Positions 5,779 through 9,397 of a stretch of 9,397 bases of DNA are shown piece after piece. Under the pieces are notes generated by a model. It worked only from the letters and a program-made list of their open reading frames with translations, ran no database searches and was not told the DNA's origin. The position numbers and the translations under genes were made by a program. The stretch covers positions 1 to 9,397 of the forward strand of contig CANRAX010000048.1 in the NCBI GenBank assembly GCA_947628635.1, written 5' to 3'. This stretch comes from an uncultured Bacilli bacterium. Lineage in GTDB: Bacteria > Bacillota_I > Bacilli_A > RF39 > UBA660. Each line of letters begins with the position of its first letter. Positions within the stretch are counted from its first letter, which is position 1.

Positions 5779-8268
5779 ATGAGTTTATTAAGAAAATTAT
5801 TTGACCATGAATATAAAGAGATGAAAAGGTTTAGAGTATTAGCTGATAAAATAGTAGCCTTAGAAGACGAATATTCTAAATTGACTGATACACAACTTCA
5901 AAGTAAGACAGAAGAGTTTAAAGAAAGATTGAGTAAAGGTGAAACATTAGATGACATTTTAGTAGAAGCCTTTGCGACTGCACGCGAAGCAGCTTATCGT
6001 GTGCTTGATATGAAACCTTTCTATGTTCAAATTTTAGGAGCATTGGCAATTCACTATGGTAATATTGCTGAAATGAAAACAGGTGAAGGTAAAACTTTAG
6101 TTGCAGTAATGCCAGCTTATTTAAATGCTTTAACAGGTAATGGTGTTCATATTATCACTGTTAATGAATATCTTGCTAATCGTGATGCTGAATGGATGGG
6201 AGGTATTCATAAATTCCTAGGTTTAACAGTAGGTGTTAATTTAAGAGAATTATCTCCAATTGAAAAACAAAATGCTTATAATTGTGATATTTTATATTCA
6301 ACAAATAATGAAATTGGCTTTGATTATTTAAGAGACAATATGGTGGTTCGCAAAGAAAATCGAGTTCAAAGGCCATTAAACTTTGCTATCATTGATGAAG
6401 TTGATTCTGTTTTAATTGATGAAGCTAGAACACCGTTGATTATATCTGGTGGAGAAATGAGAAGTGCTAATCTTTATATTGAAGCTGATCGTTTTGCTAA
6501 AAGTTTAAAAGCAGAAGAAGATTACATATATGATGAAAAAACTAAAAGTGTTAATTTAACAGAAAGTGGTTCTGACAAAGCAGAAAGTACTTTTAAGATA
6601 GGTAACTTATATGAAGTAAATAATGCAACTTTACTTCATCACATTAATCAAGCCTTACGCGCTAATTATTCTATGAAGAAAGATGTTGATTATGTTGTTC
6701 AAGATGGTGAGGTAGTTATTGTTGACCAATTCACGGGACGTTTAATGAAAGGTCGTGCCTATTCTGATGGACTTCATCAAGCAATAGAAGCTAAAGAGGG
6801 TGTAAATATTAATCAAGAAACAAAAACTTTAGCAACTATCACTTTCCAAAATTTATTCAGAATGTATAAAAAATTAGCTGGTATGACTGGTACAGCAAAA
6901 ACAGAAGAAGAAGAGTTTAGAAATATATATAATATGTATGTAATTGAAATTCCAACTAACAAAGAAGTTATTCGTATTGATGCTCCTGATTTGGTTTATG
7001 CCACCAAAGAAGCAAAGTATAAAGCTATAATTGAATTTGTAAGAGAATGTTATGATAGAGGACAACCTGTTCTTATTGGTACAATCGCAATCGAAACCAG
7101 TGAATTAATTAGTAATCTATTAAAACAAGCTCATATACCTCATGAAGTATTAAATGCTAAAAATCACGCTCGCGAAGCTGAAATTATTTCTAAAATTGGT
7201 CAGCAAAAATCCGTTACAATTGCCACTAATATGGCAGGTCGTGGTACTGATATTAAATTATCTGACTCTATTAGAGATTTAGGAGGTTTATGTGTTATAG
7301 GCACAGAACGTCATGAATCACGTCGTATTGATAATCAATTGCGCGGTCGTTCTGGTCGTCAAGGAGATCCTGGTTATACACAATTCTTTGTTTCCATGAA
7401 AGATGATTTGATGATACGTTTTGGCTCTGACAGAATAGGTGAATTAATGAAAAATATGGGACTTGGAGATCAAGCTATACGTAGTAAAACATTTACAAAA
7501 TCAATTGGTGCCGCTCAAAAGAGAGTTGAGGGAAATAACTTTGATATTCGTAAACAACTACTTCAATATGATGATGTTATGAATAATCAAAGAGAAATAA
7601 TTTATGAAAAAAGAAATAAGATACTTGATGAAGAATCTATTCATGAAATGATACTCACTACATTTAGACATCATATAGAAGATTTAATAAATTCTCATCT
7701 TGCTCCAGAAGGATACTTAACAGATAATGATTTAGAAGATATTGCTAATTTTGCAAATGAAAATTTATTACGTAATGATATTTCTAAAAATGATATAACA
7801 AATATGGAATCAAATGATGTTATTGATTTTTTAGCAAAAAAAGTTATTGATGAGTATGAAGAAAAAATTAAAAAAATTCCAGAAGAAGTGACTAATGAAT
7901 TTGAAAAAGTTATCACTCTTCAAGTATTAGATAATTATTGGATGGAACATATCAACACTATGGCTCATTTAAGAGAAGGAATTCATTTAAGAGGCTATGC
8001 ACAAGAAGATCCACTTAGAGCTTATACTATGGAAGGCTTTGAGTTATTTGATTCTATGATGCAAAAAATAGATAAAGATGTCTCAATCTTCTTACTTAAA
8101 GCAGAAATTCGCCAAAATATTGAAAGAAAAGAAGTAGCAAAAAAGAAAATAACTAATGAAAGTAAAGAAACAGCTAAGAAAACACCTAAAAGAGTTAATA
8201 AAATTGGAAGAAATGACCCGTGTCCTTGTGGGAGTGGTAAAAAGTATAAAAATTGTTGTGGAAAGTAG
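5779..8268 (+). CDS. secA: Preprotein translocase ATPase SecA
   Basis: This 829-residue motor drives unfolded secretory proteins through SecYEG using ATP. The DEAD-type NBD1 has the Q-motif region KPFYVQILGAL (79-89), Walker A MKTGEGKT (99-106), TVNEYLANRDAEWM (127-140) and Walker B IIDEVDS followed by LIDEARTPLIISG (about 204-224). The preprotein cross-linking domain follows, then LAGMTGTAKTEEEEF, NBD2 with NMAGRGTDIKL and the arginine finger region QLRGRSGRQGDPG, then the helical scaffold/wing with GNNFDIRKQLLQYDDVMNNQR. The C-terminus has a Lys-rich linker and the zinc motif CPCGSGKKYKNCC (CxCx8CC), which contacts SecB in proteobacteria and phospholipid or ribosome elsewhere. It is complete, with a length normal for Firmicutes SecA1. 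AAGGGAGA precedes the ATG. A second TAG directly follows the stop. prfB, the usual downstream partner, is absent here. Confidence 0.98.
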   Translation: MSLLRKLFDHEYKEMKRFRVLADKIVALEDEYSKLTDTQLQSKTEEFKERLSKGETLDDILVEAFATAREAAYRVLDMKPFYVQILGALAIHYGNIAEMKTGEGKTLVAVMPAYLNALTGNGVHIITVNEYLANRDAEWMGGIHKFLGLTVGVNLRELSPIEKQNAYNCDILYSTNNEIGFDYLRDNMVVRKENRVQRPLNFAIIDEVDSVLIDEARTPLIISGGEMRSANLYIEADRFAKSLKAEEDYIYDEKTKSVNLTESGSDKAESTFKIGNLYEVNNATLLHHINQALRANYSMKKDVDYVVQDGEVVIVDQFTGRLMKGRAYSDGLHQAIEAKEGVNINQETKTLATITFQNLFRMYKKLAGMTGTAKTEEEEFRNIYNMYVIEIPTNKEVIRIDAPDLVYATKEAKYKAIIEFVRECYDRGQPVLIGTIAIETSELISNLLKQAHIPHEVLNAKNHAREAEIISKIGQQKSVTIATNMAGRGTDIKLSDSIRDLGGLCVIGTERHESRRIDNQLRGRSGRQGDPGYTQFFVSMKDDLMIRFGSDRIGELMKNMGLGDQAIRSKTFTKSIGAAQKRVEGNNFDIRKQLLQYDDVMNNQREIIYEKRNKILDEESIHEMILTTFRHHIEDLINSHLAPEGYLTDNDLEDIANFANENLLRNDISKNDITNMESNDVIDFLAKKVIDEYEEKIKKIPEEVTNEFEKVITLQVLDNYWMEHINTMAHLREGIHLRGYAQEDPLRAYTMEGFELFDSMMQKIDKDVSIFLLKAEIRQNIERKEVAKKKITNESKETAKKTPKRVNKIGRNDPCPCGSGKKYKNCCGK

Positions 8269-8296
8269 TAGGCTTTATAAGGGCTTGCGAGACATA

Positions 8297-8426
8297 GGGT
8301 TTTGAAAAAATCATAAAAAAACCCCTTAAAACTATAAAAATGTGCTCAAAATGTGCACAAAAAATTCAATTTGTTCCCAAAAATGCCAAAAAACCACGTA
8401 AAAACAAGGGGTTTCAAATGGGAACA
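8297..8426. repeat. Nested inverted and tandem repeats downstream of secA, possible attachment site
   Basis: This non-coding patch packs several repeats: GGGTTTT (8297-8303) with AAAACCC (8318-8324); AAACCCCTT (8319-8327) with AAGGGGTTT (8406-8414); the tandem pair AAAATGTGCTC / AAAATGTGCAC (8337-8358) containing the palindrome TGTGCACA; and TGTTCCCA (8372-8379) with TGGGAACA (8419-8426). The AAACCCC and TGTTCCC pairs interlock instead of nesting as one stem, so this is not a simple terminator. Such clusters resemble arm and core sites near tyrosine-recombinase elements in Firmicutes. No integrase gene is in view, so the mobile-element reading is inference. No credible gene fits the 257-base gap. 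Confidence 0.45.
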
Positions 8427-8471
8427 TTAAGAAGCGAAAGAATATTATGGATATCTAAATACTGAAAATCG

Positions 8472-8499
8472 TTGTACTAATTTAAAGAATTATTAGAAT
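8472..8499 (+). promoter_or_regulatory. Likely promoter of the broken accessory gene
   Basis: TTGTAC (8472-8477), a 16-base spacer and TAGAAT (8494-8499) form a fair sigma-A-type promoter. Start near 8506 would leave a roughly 20-base leader carrying AGAGGAG (8512-8518). Confidence 0.45.
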
Positions 8500-8525
8500 A
8501 TATATAACTTTAGAGGAGCGTTAAT

Positions 8526-9236
8526 ATGTTAGAATAGAAAGAATATGGTTCAATTAAATTAAATAAAGAAACAGTACTTAATCATTACATTTCTCAAAAT
8601 AAGGAAAAATTAGACTTATATAATCAAGCAATAGCTGATGGAAAAATTACTGATTTCGATCAAGTAATATTAACTAGATTACGAAAATTGTACTATGGAA
8701 TATATTCAGGTTTAATATATATGTATTTTGAATCAACTAATTTTAATAATATTGGAAATAAAGCAGAATTAATGACTCATGTATTAGAAGATAAACAATA
8801 TCAATTGGTGCATGGAAATATTGATTCTACAAGAAATATACCATTCTTTATGTATGGGGTAGAGCATCTTGATTATAATTCGTGGTTAGAGGTACAAGAA
8901 GGGCAAAAAGTATGGGTATATGATTTATTTTCTATGTTAAAAATTGAAAAAAGTGTATATTATAAATTAGAAAATCCTGATGTTACAAGAGTTGTTTCAA
9001 AAGATGCCATTATGTCGCATCCAGGAAGAGATAGAGATGATTATACATTTCATGCTGACGGTGGAGATTTTATGCTAATAGAAATATTACCTAGAATGGA
9101 ACAAGCAATGTCATCTCATCCGTTTTCAAAAATTCTTGCTCCTGAAATAACTAGATATAAGAAAGATATAAATTTAGATAATGTAATTGCAGAAAGACAT
9201 GAGATATTAGAAGAAATACAAAAGAAATCACATTAA
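8526..9236 (+). pseudogene. Unrecognised accessory gene with in-frame TAG at codon 4
   Basis: ATG 8526 has an ideal ribosome site (AGAGGAG, 8512-8518), but codon 4 is TAG (8535-8537). The same frame then runs open to TAA 9236, and the codons before the first later start (TTG 8688, no ribosome site, 182 residues) already look coding: KEYGSIKLNKETVLNHYISQ and on. The intact form would be 236 residues. One C-to-T change from CAG (Gln) would explain the stop. The protein is soluble, without signal or membrane segments, has no cysteine, and has an Asn/Lys-rich N-terminal half. I do not recognise it. The piece NSWLEVQEGQKVWVYDLFSM, then VYYKLENPDV, faintly recalls papain/transglutaminase-like proteins that carry HSW..V.DP, but the Cys and His are missing, so this is weak. 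It may be decayed, read through or re-initiated. Confidence 0.6.
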
Positions 9237-9256
9237 ATGATTTCTTTTATCTTTTT
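9220..9256. terminator. Shared bidirectional terminator between convergent genes
   Basis: AAAAGAAATCA (9220-9230) pairs perfectly over 11 bp with TGATTTCTTTT (9238-9248) around a 7-base loop. The plus-strand stop (TAA, 9234-9236) is in the loop and the minus-strand stop (9247-9249) is on the right arm. A T run follows on the plus strand (9252-9256); the minus-strand run is poorer. Confidence 0.75.
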
Positions 9257-9397
9257 AAAACTAAAATTTGTTTTGCTTTGCTATCACCATTATAAGTTCC
9301 AACTCTAGAATCACCTGCATCATATCCGTATGTTGAATAATTTGGAGTAGGATATAATTCTGTTTCAATATTACCTAGTTGGTTTTTAATAGTATTT
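9247..9397 (-). CDS. C-terminal end of an unknown minus-strand gene (partial)
   Basis: Only the last 49 codons before the TAA (complement of 9247-9249) lie in the window; the gene continues past 9397. The visible residues begin NTIKNQLGNIETELYPTPNY, continue with STYGYDAGDSRVGTYNGDSK and end QILVLKR. They are polar and rich in Tyr, Asn, Asp and Gly, with no membrane helix, which could suit an extracellular or structural repeat-type protein, but nothing is recognisable. Support for it being real is the open frame to the window edge, the plausible composition, and the convergent shared terminator with its stop on the stem. It probably belongs to the same accessory segment as the broken gene before it. 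Confidence 0.5.
   Translation of the reverse strand, partial: NTIKNQLGNIETELYPTPNYSTYGYDAGDSRVGTYNGDSKAKQILVLKR

Noticed and set aside
8297..8324. GGGTTTT/AAAACCC as the secA terminator
   Set aside because: The stem is 7 bp with a 14-base loop and no T run follows on the plus strand; it shares bases with the longer AAACCCCTT repeat, so it is treated as part of the repeat cluster.
8441..8495. Short open frame reading like EYYGYLNTENRCTNLKNY
   Set aside because: It has no start codon or ribosome site, is very short, and overlaps the likely promoter; it could be a gene remnant but cannot be supported.
8535..8537. TAG read as a sense codon in this organism
   Set aside because: TAG ends the spoIIQ-like, cold-shock and secA genes at the expected family lengths, so a global reassignment is not supported.

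Overview
The window is AT-rich (about 30% GC or less by eye) and reads as a chromosomal segment of a low-GC Gram-positive bacterium of the Bacilli/Erysipelotrichia type, possibly a reduced-genome gut lineage. The evidence is strong AGGAGG-type Shine-Dalgarno sites, short spacers, a Bacillus-like gene order, and the combination of a SpoIIQ-like protein, an Mbl/MreB actin, a TagO-type enzyme, long HPF and SecA with a C-terminal zinc motif. TAA and TAG both end ordinary genes (TAG at 1338, 5109 and 8268), so the genetic code looks standard.

Layout. 16-653: an RpiB/LacAB-family sugar-phosphate isomerase, then a small DUF1146 (YwzB) membrane protein overlapping it by one base. 706-1338: a SpoIIQ-like degenerate LytM/M23 protein with its own terminator. 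1445-2440: Mbl/MreB. 2576-3664: a TagO/WecA-type undecaprenyl-phosphate sugar-1-phosphate transferase. 3706-4437: a LytTR regulator whose receiver domain lacks the phospho-acceptor aspartate. 4438-4887: a 450-base non-coding stretch with a two-tier terminator, a possible promoter with tandem Spo0A-like boxes, and a hairpin before the next ribosome site. 4888-5109: a cold-shock protein. 5162-5698: long-form ribosome hibernation factor. 5779-8268: SecA. 8269-9397: a different kind of DNA, with a repeat-rich non-coding patch, an unrecognised gene broken by TAG at codon 4, and the 3' end of an unknown gene on the minus strand.

From memory of Bacillus, the order rpiB / ywzB / spoIIQ / mbl / tagO / csp / hpf / secA is a collapsed version of a chromosomal arm where the same genes are spread over a much longer distance. 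The theme is cell envelope (Mbl, TagO, SpoIIQ, SecA) plus stress and stationary-phase adaptation (cold shock, HPF). Nearly every core gene after YwzB is its own small transcription unit: a compact hairpin-T terminator, often touching the stop codon, followed within tens of bases by an extended -10 element and the next ribosome site.

In Bacilli secA is usually followed by prfB. Here it is followed by inverted and direct repeats of the kind found near tyrosine-recombinase attachment sites, then by accessory genes. This junction is the most likely place for something undescribed, but no recombinase or complete system is visible before the window ends.
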